Counted from the first letter of the stretch, positions 1 to 7,176 are shown. The stretch is DNA of 13,494 nucleotides from CAYTED01 sp964404075 (GCA_964404075.1 CAYOIM010000026.1:1-13494), one strand, 5' to 3'. Numbers and translations are program-made. Notes: generated by a model from the letters alone, not told the origin.

Positions 1-1892
1 TTGATGCGGATGACGATAAAGCGCCGGTATTTCCCCCGGACTTTCGGTATGAGGGGTATGATGGGGTCGCTCACGGAAAAGGACCCGCTGTCTTTCGGAA
101 ATTGTTTTTTCAAGATGTCTCTTGCATGCCGTATCGTTCGATCGGCCATTGTCTCATCCGACGCCTCGATGGAACATTGGATGATCGTACCGTATGGAGG
201 ATACGAGAACAGGGTGCGATCTTGTTTTAGCGTATCAATGATGTTTTCTGTCGTCCCTTTGGTGAGTGCACGGAAGAGTGCGTGTTCGGAATGGAATGTC
301 TGGATGATAAGTTTTCCCGTCTCTCGTTTGCCCGTTATTCGCAGGAGGGCGATGGAGAGCGTGCGGAGGAGTCGTTCTTCTGCTTGATAGTCCGGGAATC
401 GAAGTGCATTATCTCCATCGAGCATGACGATGAGTCCGATCCTTGGGAGTGATGGAGCGAGGAGCGCCGCTTCGGTGCCGATGAGGATGTCGATATTCCC
501 CGCATGCGCCTCTGTCATGATGTCGGATCCGATGCTTTTCGATCGTCGCGTGGTCGCATCCAAACGGCGGACGGATGAGTGAGGGAAAAGGCGTTTCAAT
601 TCCCGTTCCAGTTTTTCCGTTCCGAAACCGATGTTCTTGAAATGCAGGTGTCCGCAACCGGGGCATGAGGGGAATGTCTTGGTCTGGTAGGAGCAGTGCA
701 GACACCGGTAAGATTCGGCTTTCGTACCGACGAGCGCTCGTTCGCACCGCGGACAGCGGAGCACTTCCTTGCATCGCTCGCAGACGGAGAAGATGCTCAT
801 GCCCTGACGATTCACGATGAGGAGTATGCGTTCTCCTCGCGCCCTTGCCTCCCGTATGTGCTCGAGGGTGAGGAGAGAAAGCGGAGAGAAGTTTTTTTTG
901 TAGCGATCGAGCTTCAGATCCGAGAGGATGATATTTTTTCTCAATGGTTTATTCGCGAAAATGCTCTCACCGTGGAGGGGCATACCCTCTTCTTGTTCGG
1001 CGATGACCCGGAGACTTTTGGCGGGCGAAATCGTGACGAAGTTCGCTCCATGGAGCTTTGCCAACTGTTCCGCGACGGATCGTCCGTCATAGCGTGGCAT
1101 CATATCCCACTGCTTGTATCCGTTATGGCCATCGAAATCAAGGAGTATGGTACGGAGATTGCTAAACGGGGCGAAGAGCGCCTGACGGGTGCCGATGATG
1201 ATGCGAGCCTCTCCGCTACGGATGGCTTCCCAGGAGGTGTGGTAGGTCCCTTTGGAGAGATTGCTCGAGATAAGGGCGAGGCGGCTGGGTTCGAAATGCC
1301 GTCCGAATATTTCCAGATACTCACGCGCGAGGAGCATGTCGGGGACGAGGACGAGGAGCTGTTCATTCTTTTTCAGCAAGGATTTCTTCGCGAGCGAGAG
1401 GAAGAGCGATATTTTTTCATCGAGTGATGCGGGCAAGGAGTGACTGCGACTCTCTTTCGCGATGGCGGTCAGGATTTTCTGTTGCGATGCGGAGAGCCTC
1501 GGAAGGGGAAGGAGTGTTGTCCCTCCGCCATCTTTCTTCGCGCGTTCCGTCACTACTTTCGGCACGAAATGCTTGAGTACGATGCCGAGCGGGGCGAAAA
1601 ATTCGTCGGCGATGTACCGCGCGAGGAGCATCTGCTTCGGAGTGAGGGCGTCGGGAGAGATGACGGTGCTGACAGGTCTTGTCTTGAATGGGAGGTGCTC
1701 CTTCCACTCGCTCGTCGATGCGACGATGCCTCGTATGGTTTTTTTGCCGAATGGAATGCGGACGAGAGCGCCTCCTCCGATGTCATCCGGATACTCATAG
1801 GTAAATGACGGCTCGCGGGTGAGCGAAAGCGGGATGATGGGGATCACCCGGATCGCATATTTTTTCGACTTTTTCTGGGAGATATGTTTCAT
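1..1892 (-). CDS. priA: PriA-family primosomal protein N', ATPase motifs lost, 3' end cut by window
   Basis: PriA normally remodels stalled forks with a superfamily 2 helicase and reloads the replisome. Reading the minus strand from ATG 1892 gives 630 codons with no stop before the window edge, so the C-terminus is missing. Seen: an N-terminal 3'-DNA-binding-type domain (residues about 12-60, RIPFGKKTIRGIV), the family's IGTRQALFAPF (233-243), all eight zinc cysteines (C371, C374, C380, C383, C397, C400, C410, C413), GFGTEKLE (422-429) and the YPPY motif (564-567). Missing: the Walker A GVTGSGKT expected near 153-162, the DEEH box (here DFDGH, 252-256), the SAT motif (here ISP), GTQ of motif V (here GTE) and QVAGRAGR (about 513-523). 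The frame is clean through all of these places. An in-frame TGA lies just upstream, so 1892 is the only sensible start. The family call is firm; helicase activity is doubtful. Confidence 0.9.
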   Translation of the reverse strand, partial: MKHISQKKSKKYAIRVIPIIPLSLTREPSFTYEYPDDIGGGALVRIPFGKKTIRGIVASTSEWKEHLPFKTRPVSTVISPDALTPKQMLLARYIADEFFAPLGIVLKHFVPKVVTERAKKDGGGTTLLPLPRLSASQQKILTAIAKESRSHSLPASLDEKISLFLSLAKKSLLKKNEQLLVLVPDMLLAREYLEIFGRHFEPSRLALISSNLSKGTYHTSWEAIRSGEARIIIGTRQALFAPFSNLRTILLDFDGHNGYKQWDMMPRYDGRSVAEQLAKLHGANFVTISPAKSLRVIAEQEEGMPLHGESIFANKPLRKNIILSDLKLDRYKKNFSPLSLLTLEHIREARARGERILLIVNRQGMSIFSVCERCKEVLRCPRCERALVGTKAESYRCLHCSYQTKTFPSCPGCGHLHFKNIGFGTEKLERELKRLFPHSSVRRLDATTRRSKSIGSDIMTEAHAGNIDILIGTEAALLAPSLPRIGLIVMLDGDNALRFPDYQAEERLLRTLSIALLRITGKRETGKLIIQTFHSEHALFRALTKGTTENIIDTLKQDRTLFSYPPYGTIIQCSIEASDETMADRTIRHARDILKKQFPKDSGSFSVSDPIIPLIPKVRGKYRRFIVIRI

Positions 1893-1898
1893 GAGGGT

Positions 1899-1907
1899 AT
1901 TGTAGCA
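1899..1907 (-). promoter_or_regulatory. Extended -10 promoter of priA, possibly leaderless
   Basis: The minus strand reads TGCTACAAT, an extended -10 element (TGn followed by TACAAT). With the usual spacing, transcription would start at 1892, exactly the A of the priA ATG. No Shine-Dalgarno sequence precedes that ATG, which fits a leaderless mRNA. No good -35 box was seen. The call rests on this short match only. Confidence 0.45.
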
Positions 1908-1931
1908 TCATACAGGTTATGGTGTGTGGTA

Positions 1932-2032
1932 TTGACCCGCACACCAAATATGCGCCTTAGGATATAGAGGAGTTTTATTCGGTAATGAGTTTTTTCGCTT
2001 TTGGCGTTGCGCATATTTGGTGTGCGGGTTGA
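1932..2032. mobile_element. 93-bp MITE-like element with perfect 20-bp terminal inverted repeats
   Basis: Positions 1936-1955 (starting CCCGCACACC and ending ATATGCGC) are the exact reverse complement of 2009-2028. The inner spacer is 53 nt, T-rich and without a gene. TTGA lies directly outside both ends (1932-1935 and 2029-2032) in the same orientation, like a 4-bp target duplication. It fills most of the space between the divergent priA and thpR genes. It carries no transposase, so if mobile it would be a non-autonomous MITE. It could instead be a large transcribed hairpin or a regulatory site. The repeat is certain; mobility is inference. Confidence 0.55.
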
Positions 2033-2057
2033 CTTTTGGCTTTATTTCTGGTATTTT
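2029..2057 (+). promoter_or_regulatory. Candidate thpR promoter at the edge of the inverted-repeat element
   Basis: TTGACT (2029-2034) is followed after 17 nt by TATTTT (2052-2057), which would start transcription near 2064. A second possible -10, TATATA at 2063-2068, would start it near 2075, a few bases before the thpR ATG at 2082. The -35 overlaps the right-hand TTGA flank of the MITE-like element. The -10 is weak, so the exact promoter is uncertain. Confidence 0.4.
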
Positions 2058-2081
2058 TAGGCTATATAAGCAAGAAATGAT

Positions 2082-2630
2082 ATGCATTATAGGAAGATTT
2101 TTATCGGCATTCCGGTTTCGCCATCGTTTGCGAAACGGCTCTTGCGGAAGATGGAGGCCTGGCAAGATCTCCCGATCCGCTTCGGAAGAGAGGAGAATTT
2201 CCATGTGACTCTGGCGTTCCTCGGTCTGGTGAAGGATGAGGATCTGCCGAGTATCTGTGAGGATATTACGGATGCACTGAGAGAGACTGAATCCTTCGAT
2301 ATGTCTTTCAATGAAATCAGACTGACACCGAAAGGCGGGGATGATGCGAAGATGCTTTGGCTTCTCGGAGATCCGAGCGAGGGACTCGCAAAACTTCGCA
2401 ATGCCTTGGAAGCGAGTCTCTCTTCTTTCGATCCGGAGTACCAGACATTCGTCCCGCATATCACGCTCGGACGGGTACTGCGGACTCGCTGGGCGAAACT
2501 TCCAAAGCGTCCGGATATCCATGAGGCGGTGAATCTCGCGGAGTCCGTCTCGTGCGTGACGCTCTATGAAAGTGTGAGCGAAGGGGGCAAGCGGAAATAT
2601 ACTCCTCTCGCGGAGTTCCCACTGCTGTAA
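2082..2630 (+). CDS. thpR: RNA 2',3'-cyclic phosphodiesterase (2H phosphoesterase, LigT/ThpR family)
   Basis: This family opens 2',3'-cyclic phosphates at RNA ends, is usually cytosolic, and was first described as a 2'-5' RNA ligase. The 182-residue protein has both HxT signatures that make up the 2H active site: H41-V-T43 in NFHVTLAFLG and H126-I-T128 in VPHITLGRV. Length and spacing are normal for the family. The start FIGIPVSP matches the usual N-terminal strand. No clear Shine-Dalgarno precedes the ATG, and a TATATA box 14 nt upstream suggests a very short leader. The TagA-like gene follows after 46 nt and is probably co-transcribed, though no functional link is known to me. The physiological RNA substrate cannot be told from sequence. 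Confidence 0.92.
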   Translation: MHYRKIFIGIPVSPSFAKRLLRKMEAWQDLPIRFGREENFHVTLAFLGLVKDEDLPSICEDITDALRETESFDMSFNEIRLTPKGGDDAKMLWLLGDPSEGLAKLRNALEASLSSFDPEYQTFVPHITLGRVLRTRWAKLPKRPDIHEAVNLAESVSCVTLYESVSEGGKRKYTPLAEFPLL

Positions 2631-2676
2631 TCAGATAACGGTTAACAATGAACAAAGAACAAATGAGGAATTCTTG

Positions 2677-3411
2677 ATGTCTTGTTGTTTGTTGATTGGT
2701 TGTTGTTCTATGGATCTCCTTGGCGTTGAAATTGATAATCTTTCTCGCGCAGACATTCTCACTCAGCTTGAGCGATTTCTCGATGAACCGAAGTTCCATC
2801 AGATCACGACGGTGAATCCGGAATTCTTGGTGGAGGCGGATCGGAATCCCGAGTTCAAGAAAGTGCTTGAAGGATGTGATCTGCGCGTGGCGGACGGCTT
2901 CGGCATAGCACTCGCTTCTTTTTTTCGCGGTGAGAGGCTGAAGTGCCGTTTTCCGGGAGCGGATCTCATGGACGAAGTTTTGAACATGGCGAATGAGAAA
3001 AATCTCTCCGTTTTTCTCGCTGTCCGATCGGACGGTCTTTCTTCATATGAGGAGGTGAGGACTGCGATACAAAAAAAATACTCAGGCTTGAAAATTGATG
3101 GATTGGATATTGATTCTTTATTTGGAAATTGGAAATTGGAAATTGGAAATTGCGCAATCGTTTTGTGTAATTTTGGAATGCCAGCCCAAGAAACATATCT
3201 ATCCGTGTTGAAAAATAAAAATCGTGGATTGCGCCTTGCTATGGGTGTCGGTGGTGCCTTCGATTATCTCACGGGGAAACAGAAGCGTGCGCCGAAATGG
3301 TTGCGCGCAACTGGTCTTGAATGGTTGTGGCGATTGGCGCATCAGCCGAGTCGGTGGCGACGGATCTGGCATGCGGTCGTCATCTTTCCGGTGCGAGTAT
3401 TCATGAAATGA
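2677..3411 (+). CDS. WecG/TagA/CpsF-family glycosyltransferase
   Basis: Members of this family (GT26) transfer an N-acetyl-aminosugar to a lipid-linked acceptor during surface polysaccharide or teichoic-acid-type synthesis at the inner face of the membrane. Seen, numbered from ATG 2677: DLLGVEIDN (13-21), TTVNPEFLV (44-52), VADGFGIALAS (71-81) with the conserved aspartate D73, and NFGMPAQE (165-172). The C-terminus is basic and tryptophan-rich, which suits membrane association. ATG 2677 has GAGG 8 nt upstream. However, its first 11 residues (Cys and Leu rich) come from a low-complexity TTGTTG stretch, and family alignments would start at the ATG at 2710, so the start is uncertain. A 7-bp repeat lies inside the gene at residues 150-158. 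A terminator overlaps the stop codon. Confidence 0.88.
   Translation: MSCCLLIGCCSMDLLGVEIDNLSRADILTQLERFLDEPKFHQITTVNPEFLVEADRNPEFKKVLEGCDLRVADGFGIALASFFRGERLKCRFPGADLMDEVLNMANEKNLSVFLAVRSDGLSSYEEVRTAIQKKYSGLKIDGLDIDSLFGNWKLEIGNCAIVLCNFGMPAQETYLSVLKNKNRGLRLAMGVGGAFDYLTGKQKRAPKWLRATGLEWLWRLAHQPSRWRRIWHAVVIFPVRVFMK
3124..3151 (+). repeat. Four tandem GGAAATT heptamers inside the glycosyltransferase gene
   Basis: Four perfect copies of the 7-bp unit GGAAATT run back to back and are read as GNWKLEIGN. They fall between YSGLKIDGLDIDSLF and AIVLCNFGMPAQE, a spot where the family is variable in length. Because 7 is not a multiple of 3, gain or loss of a single unit would shift the reading frame. 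Similar GGAAATT-type stretches are, to my knowledge, common in CPR genomes. Confidence 0.85.
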
Positions 3412-3448
3412 AAAGGCCGTTCGGAATGATTTTCGAACGGACCTTTTT
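3411..3448. terminator. Bidirectional intrinsic terminator
   Basis: AAAAGG plus CGTTCG pairs with CGAAC plus CCTTTT across a short loop, followed by five T on the plus strand. The minus strand also ends in a T run. It starts at the TGA of the glycosyltransferase gene and would also stop minus-strand transcription coming from the promoter at 3762-3790. Confidence 0.8.
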
Positions 3449-3570
3449 GACTGGATTGCTGGGTCTTTGGATTGGGAGCTCCAATCAGTGAGTGTGGCGA
3501 GTACTCGTACCCCCTTTGGATCATTATCTCATCGGTGTTCTCCTTTCATTAGAGTTGATGATTTTTTGCC

Positions 3571-3720
3571 TTATCCCCGTATACCGGCACAGGATGTAAC
3601 CGGGACGGTGACTGATTGAAAGAGGTAACCACCTTCGTTGGTCGGTGTTTTGGTGGTTATCTCGGAATTTTCCGTGAGAAGTAGCATCACGGAAAATGCT
3701 ACAAGTAGCATCTTGCTCAT
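3571..3720 (-). CDS. Small ORF, 49 residues, putative secreted or membrane peptide
   Basis: I do not recognise this peptide. ATG 3720 is preceded by GAGGAG at 3728-3733 with a 7-nt gap, and further up by a near-consensus promoter (3762-3790). The N-terminus MSKMLLVAFSVMLLL looks like a short signal or membrane segment. The rest is polar with one cysteine (VPVTSCAGIRG at the end). It ends at TAA 3571-3573, and the bidirectional terminator at 3411-3448 lies downstream. Two perfect inverted repeats and a 14-nt palindrome lie inside it, so the transcript may instead be, or also be, a structured RNA. The signals for transcription and translation are good; the function is unknown. Confidence 0.5.
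   Translation of the reverse strand: MSKMLLVAFSVMLLLTENSEITTKTPTNEGGYLFQSVTVPVTSCAGIRG
3626..3696 (-). repeat. Two perfect hairpin-forming inverted repeats within the small ORF
   Basis: TTTTCCGTGA (3668-3677) pairs perfectly with TCACGGAAAA (3687-3696) over a 9-nt loop. TAACCACC (3626-3633) pairs perfectly with GGTGGTTA (3652-3659) over an 18-nt loop. A palindrome, TGCTACTTGTAGCA, lies just beyond at about 3698-3711. In RNA from the strong minus-strand promoter these would form consecutive stems beginning a few codons after the ATG. Confidence 0.7.
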
Positions 3721-3761
3721 GACAGAACTCCTCATAGTGAAAGAACGATTGGTAACCTACT

Positions 3762-3790
3762 ATTATACACCATTTTATACTAAAAGTCAA
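3762..3790 (-). promoter_or_regulatory. Near-consensus sigma-70 promoter, TTGACT-17-TATAAT
   Basis: On the minus strand TTGACT (3790-3785) and a perfect TATAAT (3767-3762) are separated by exactly 17 nt. The start would be near 3755, giving a leader of about 35 nt with a Shine-Dalgarno before the 49-codon ORF. It lies back to back with the gltX promoter. Confidence 0.8.
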
Positions 3791-3805
3791 TACTTGTATT
3801 TTGGC

Positions 3806-3833
3806 TTGAAAAAGGGGAGAATGGTGGTATAAA
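3806..3833 (+). promoter_or_regulatory. gltX promoter, TTGAAA-16-TATAAA
   Basis: TTGAAA (3806-3811) and TATAAA (3828-3833) are 16 nt apart. Transcription would start near 3840, only about 9 nt before the gltX ATG at 3849, leaving no room for a Shine-Dalgarno site. Confidence 0.65.
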
Positions 3834-3848
3834 TCATAGTTGGTGTTT

Positions 3849-5387
3849 ATGAATAAAAAAATTCGCGTGAGATTCGCTCCATCGCCGACGGGGTATCTTC
3901 ATGTCGGAGGTTTGCGTTCGGCACTCTATAATTATCTCTTCGCGAAGAAGCACGGCGGGGAATTTATCCTGCGGATCGAGGATACCGATCGGTCCCGCTT
4001 CGTCGATGGAACAATCGAGAGTCTTATTTCTTCGCTTGATCGGATGGGAATAAAACGCGATGAAGGAGTGTTTCTCGAGAATGGAAAATTGGTACAGAAA
4101 GGTGGTGTTGGTCCGTATATTCAGTCGGAGCGTTTGAAACTCTACCGGAAATATGCCGATGAATTGGTGGCGGAAAAAAAGGCGTATTACTGTTTTTGCT
4201 CCGCGGAACGATTGACCGCGATGCGTGAGGAGCAAGTGAGGGAGAAGCGACCGCCACGATATGACAAGCATTGCCTCTCGCTTTCCGATGCGGAAGTGAC
4301 GAAGCGAAAGGAGTCCGGCGAACCGTTTGTGATCCGTTTCAATGTTCCGTCCGATCGTGGCGAGATTACATTCCATGATCTCATTCGCGGAGAGGTGAAA
4401 TTCCAGGCGAAAGATATCGACGATCAGGTGCTTCTCAAATCCGACGGTTTCCCGACCTATCATCTGGCGGTCGTCGTCGATGATCATCTGATGGATATCA
4501 CGCAGGTGATCCGTGGTGAGGAATGGCTCTCATCGACACCGAAGCATATTTTGCTGTACGAAGCTTTCGGCTGGGAGGCTCCGCAGTTCGCGCATCTTCC
4601 ACTCCTTCTCAATGCTGACAAGTCCAAGCTCTCTAAACGGCAGGGCGATGTGGCGGCGGAAGATTATTTGGATGACGGATACCTTGAGGAAGCGCTGGTG
4701 AATTTCGTCGCGCTCCTCGGTTGGAACCCGGGGCAGGGGACGACGCAGGAAATATTCACTCTGGAAGAATTAGTGGAAAAATTCGAGTTGTCGAATGTGC
4801 ACAAGGCCGGCGCCGTGTTCGATCGGAAGAAGCTCGATTGGCTCAATGGCGAATATATCAAGAAGATGCCGGTGGATGAGTTATATAGGCGAGTCAATGA
4901 TGGAAACTTCCTGGAAACAGATCTGATCCGAAACGCGCCGATGGAAATGCGGACGGAAGAATATCTGAAACGCGTGCTCGCGATCGAGCAAGATCGTCTC
5001 GCGAAACTTTCGGATGTCGGGGAGCAGAACCGTTTCTTCTTCGCGAAGGATCTGATATACGATGCGGCGAAATTGCATTGGAGGGGCGGTACGAACGAGA
5101 TGACGAGAGAGTCACTGTCCCGCGCGGAGAGACTTTTCGGAGAAATTGCGGACGCGGAGTGGTTGGATAGAGCGGCGTTGGAGAGGATCTTCATGGAGGC
5201 GGCAGGGGATTACGCCCAAAATATCGGTGGCGTTGAGGCGGGCAGGGGCAGGGGTGATTTCCTCTGGCCGATCCGTTTCGCGTTGACCGGCGCCGACAAA
5301 TCGCCTTCTCCGTTCGACTGCGCTTTCGTGTTGGGGCGGGAAGAAAGTCTTGCCCGCATCCGGAAGGCCATCGGGAAACTTCCCTAG
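3849..5387 (+). CDS. gltX: Glutamyl-tRNA synthetase
   Basis: Cytosolic class I aminoacyl-tRNA synthetase that charges tRNA-Glu. The 512-residue length is normal for bacterial GluRS. Seen: RFAPSPTGYLHVGGLR near the N-terminus with the HIGH-type motif HVGG, then LRIEDTDRSR, a zinc-type CFC...YDKHC motif, FPTYHLAVVVDDH, IRGEEWLSSTPKH, and the KMSKS-type loop as KLSKRQGD. ATG 3849 (MNKKIRVRFAPS) is chosen because the catalytic domain starts there; TTG 3840 is a less likely alternative. The M23 peptidase gene starts 24 nt after the stop. Whether the enzyme is discriminating or also charges tRNA-Gln cannot be read here; many CPR bacteria use GatCAB, so a non-discriminating form is possible. Confidence 0.97.
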   Translation: MNKKIRVRFAPSPTGYLHVGGLRSALYNYLFAKKHGGEFILRIEDTDRSRFVDGTIESLISSLDRMGIKRDEGVFLENGKLVQKGGVGPYIQSERLKLYRKYADELVAEKKAYYCFCSAERLTAMREEQVREKRPPRYDKHCLSLSDAEVTKRKESGEPFVIRFNVPSDRGEITFHDLIRGEVKFQAKDIDDQVLLKSDGFPTYHLAVVVDDHLMDITQVIRGEEWLSSTPKHILLYEAFGWEAPQFAHLPLLLNADKSKLSKRQGDVAAEDYLDDGYLEEALVNFVALLGWNPGQGTTQEIFTLEELVEKFELSNVHKAGAVFDRKKLDWLNGEYIKKMPVDELYRRVNDGNFLETDLIRNAPMEMRTEEYLKRVLAIEQDRLAKLSDVGEQNRFFFAKDLIYDAAKLHWRGGTNEMTRESLSRAERLFGEIADAEWLDRAALERIFMEAAGDYAQNIGGVEAGRGRGDFLWPIRFALTGADKSPSPFDCAFVLGREESLARIRKAIGKLP

Positions 5388-5393
5388 CCGTCG

Positions 5394-5402
5394 TGGTATA
5401 CT
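5394..5402 (+). promoter_or_regulatory. Extended -10 promoter before the M23 peptidase gene
   Basis: TGGTATACT is an extended -10 element (TGn-TATACT) lying just after the gltX stop. The predicted start is near 5409, 3 to 9 nt before the candidate start codons at 5412 and 5418. It may give the downstream genes transcription independent of gltX. Confidence 0.45.
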
Positions 5403-5411
5403 GGAGAGAGT

Positions 5412-6650
5412 ATGCCTATGAGACGAACCGTATCATCACTTCTTTTTCTTCTCTTCTTTTCAACCGGATTTTTTTTCATCCGGCATGTTTCGTCTGCCGA
5501 AGAGAGCCTGTCCGATAAGCGGGATCATCTGCAGGAAATTATCGACAAGATCAACGCCTACAAGAAGATATCGGATCTGAAGGAACGCCAGCATCTCAAT
5601 TTGTCCGTGCAGATCACTTCTCTTGAAACGCAGGCGAAGACACTGGAAGATGATATCGCGCGGAACGAATCGCAGTTGGACAGCCTCGAGGGAGAGCTCC
5701 GTGTACTTGGGGATCGTATCGCGGAGAAAGAAGTCGCCATCAAAGAGCAGAAAGACATCCTGCTCGACCTCTTCCGATCTTACTATGTGGATCAGCCGGA
5801 GGAGGATGCCTCACTCTTCTTTTCTCCGATTGAGGTGGGCTCATTTCTTTTCTCGAGAGAGGCGAGCGCGCAAACGGGAGAGAGAATCAGCGAGACGCTC
5901 TCGAATCTGGAGGCGCTGAAACAGTCGGTCACCGATGAGTATGCGATTGTCGGAAAGAAGAAGATGGAAGCGGATACGGTGAGGCTCCAGCTCTCTGAGC
6001 GGAACAACTATCTTTCGAGTACGAAGGAGAACAAGATCGCCCTCCTCGAGCAGACGAAACGCGAAGAGAAGAAGTATGACACGCTTATCGATACATTGAA
6101 GCAGGAACAGGACGAGATCGAGCAGGAAATCAACAATTTGGAGGCGGACAAGGTCGGCGACCTCGATCTGAAGGATCTCCCTGATTTTGGAAAGAGCATC
6201 CTCATCTACCCGGTGAAGGATTATACCCTGAGCCAGGGATATGGGAAGACGAAGTACTCCGGACATTATTCCTCAGGGAAGCACAATGGTATCGACCTCG
6301 CAAACAAGGTGGGTACGCCGGTGTATGCCGCCGCCGATGGCAAGGTGGTCGCTGTCGGGAATAATGGACGGTATGCCTATGGAAAATGGATCGCCATCGA
6401 TCATGGCAACGGTCTCACGACGCTCTACGGACACCTCAGCTATCAGGCGGTTTCCAAGGGAAAGAAAGTTTCCAAGGGGCAGAAAATCGGTGCCATGGGG
6501 AATACGGGGTATTCGACCGGATCGCACCTCCACTTCTCCGTATTTTCTTCGAAGACCTTCGATATCGTCGCTTCGAAGAAGGTCTCGAGCCTCAAGGATA
6601 TCCCGGTGGGTGCGACGGTGAATCCGCTCAATTACCTCCCGAAAGATTAG
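5412..6650 (+). CDS. EnvC-like M23 (LytM) murein peptidase with coiled coil
   Basis: Predicted exported cell-wall enzyme of 412 residues. A signal peptide (SSLLFLLFFSTGFFFI, residues 8-23) ends near VSSA. A long charged coiled coil follows (about 30-250), then an M23/LytM domain (about 262-410). The domain keeps the zinc and catalytic residues: H291 and D295 (HNGID), H341 (YGHLS), H372 and H374 (HLH). E. coli EnvC, with the same layout, has lost these and only activates amidases, so this protein may cut peptidoglycan itself. The second ATG (5418) has a better-spaced GAGAG upstream and may be the true start. The Nudix gene begins one base after its stop, suggesting translational coupling. Confidence 0.93.
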   Translation: MPMRRTVSSLLFLLFFSTGFFFIRHVSSAEESLSDKRDHLQEIIDKINAYKKISDLKERQHLNLSVQITSLETQAKTLEDDIARNESQLDSLEGELRVLGDRIAEKEVAIKEQKDILLDLFRSYYVDQPEEDASLFFSPIEVGSFLFSREASAQTGERISETLSNLEALKQSVTDEYAIVGKKKMEADTVRLQLSERNNYLSSTKENKIALLEQTKREEKKYDTLIDTLKQEQDEIEQEINNLEADKVGDLDLKDLPDFGKSILIYPVKDYTLSQGYGKTKYSGHYSSGKHNGIDLANKVGTPVYAAADGKVVAVGNNGRYAYGKWIAIDHGNGLTTLYGHLSYQAVSKGKKVSKGQKIGAMGNTGYSTGSHLHFSVFSSKTFDIVASKKVSSLKDIPVGATVNPLNYLPKD

Positions 6651-6651
6651 T

Positions 6652-7176
6652 ATGGTGTATGCGCGTATGAACAGTATCCGATCGAGGGATAAGGATGGAA
6701 ATATTTACGAGGTTCCGATCGGGGAACTGGTTTTCCGCCCTTCGGTATATGGGATTATTATATCGAACGGCAAAATACTTCTCTCGAAACAATGGGATGG
6801 GTATGATTTTCCGGGCGGTGGCATGGAGATATCTGAGACCGTGCATGATGCGGTGGTGCGTGAAGTATGGGAAGAGACTGGTATGCATGTGGCAGTCGGT
6901 GATGTCGTTACTTGCGAGTCGGTCTTTTTCTCGTTCGTGCATCAGGAGGTCGCTCCGAAATTTCATGCCAATTGCATACTGATGTATTTCTTGTGCGATG
7001 TGATCGGCGGGACACTCAGTACGGACAATTTCGATGATGATGAGAAGAAGTACGCCGATCTGGCAGAGTGGGTGCCGCTTGCTGATATCCGAATGATCCG
7101 ATTCTATAATAGCGTCGAGAGCGTGAAGATCATCGCGCGTGCGGCAGAACAACTCGGATTGGGAGATTTTTCTTGA
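6652..7176 (+). CDS. Nudix hydrolase
   Basis: Nudix enzymes hydrolyse a nucleoside diphosphate linked to another group, often to clear damaged or excess nucleotides. The 174-residue protein has a full Nudix box: G56, E62, then REVWEETGM with R70, E71, E74, E75 and G77. The preceding strand GIIISNGKILLSKQ and the YDFPGGG turn are typical. ATG 6652 starts one base after the M23 stop codon; ATGs at 6658 or 6667 (MNSIRSRDKDGN) are equally possible because no Shine-Dalgarno is seen. Substrate cannot be predicted. It is probably the last gene of the gltX operon; a new promoter begins right after its TGA. Confidence 0.93.
   Translation: MVYARMNSIRSRDKDGNIYEVPIGELVFRPSVYGIIISNGKILLSKQWDGYDFPGGGMEISETVHDAVVREVWEETGMHVAVGDVVTCESVFFSFVHQEVAPKFHANCILMYFLCDVIGGTLSTDNFDDDEKKYADLAEWVPLADIRMIRFYNSVESVKIIARAAEQLGLGDFS

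Noticed and set aside
696..1427. Plus-strand open frame of about 243 codons opposite priA
   Set aside because: It lies entirely antisense to the PriA frame, whose zinc motifs and order are unmistakable; its translation shows no family and no ribosome site.
1917..2522. Minus-strand open frame of about 201 codons across the inverted repeat and thpR
   Set aside because: Antisense to thpR, runs through the repeat element, and has no recognisable motif.
3524..3532. Two-codon ORF ATG-AGA-TAA with an AAAGGAG ribosome site, overlapping the ATG of a 60-codon frame
   Set aside because: Toxic two-codon minigenes are known in phage and E. coli, but such short frames arise by chance, and the coupled 60-codon frame runs through the terminator into the glycosyltransferase gene.
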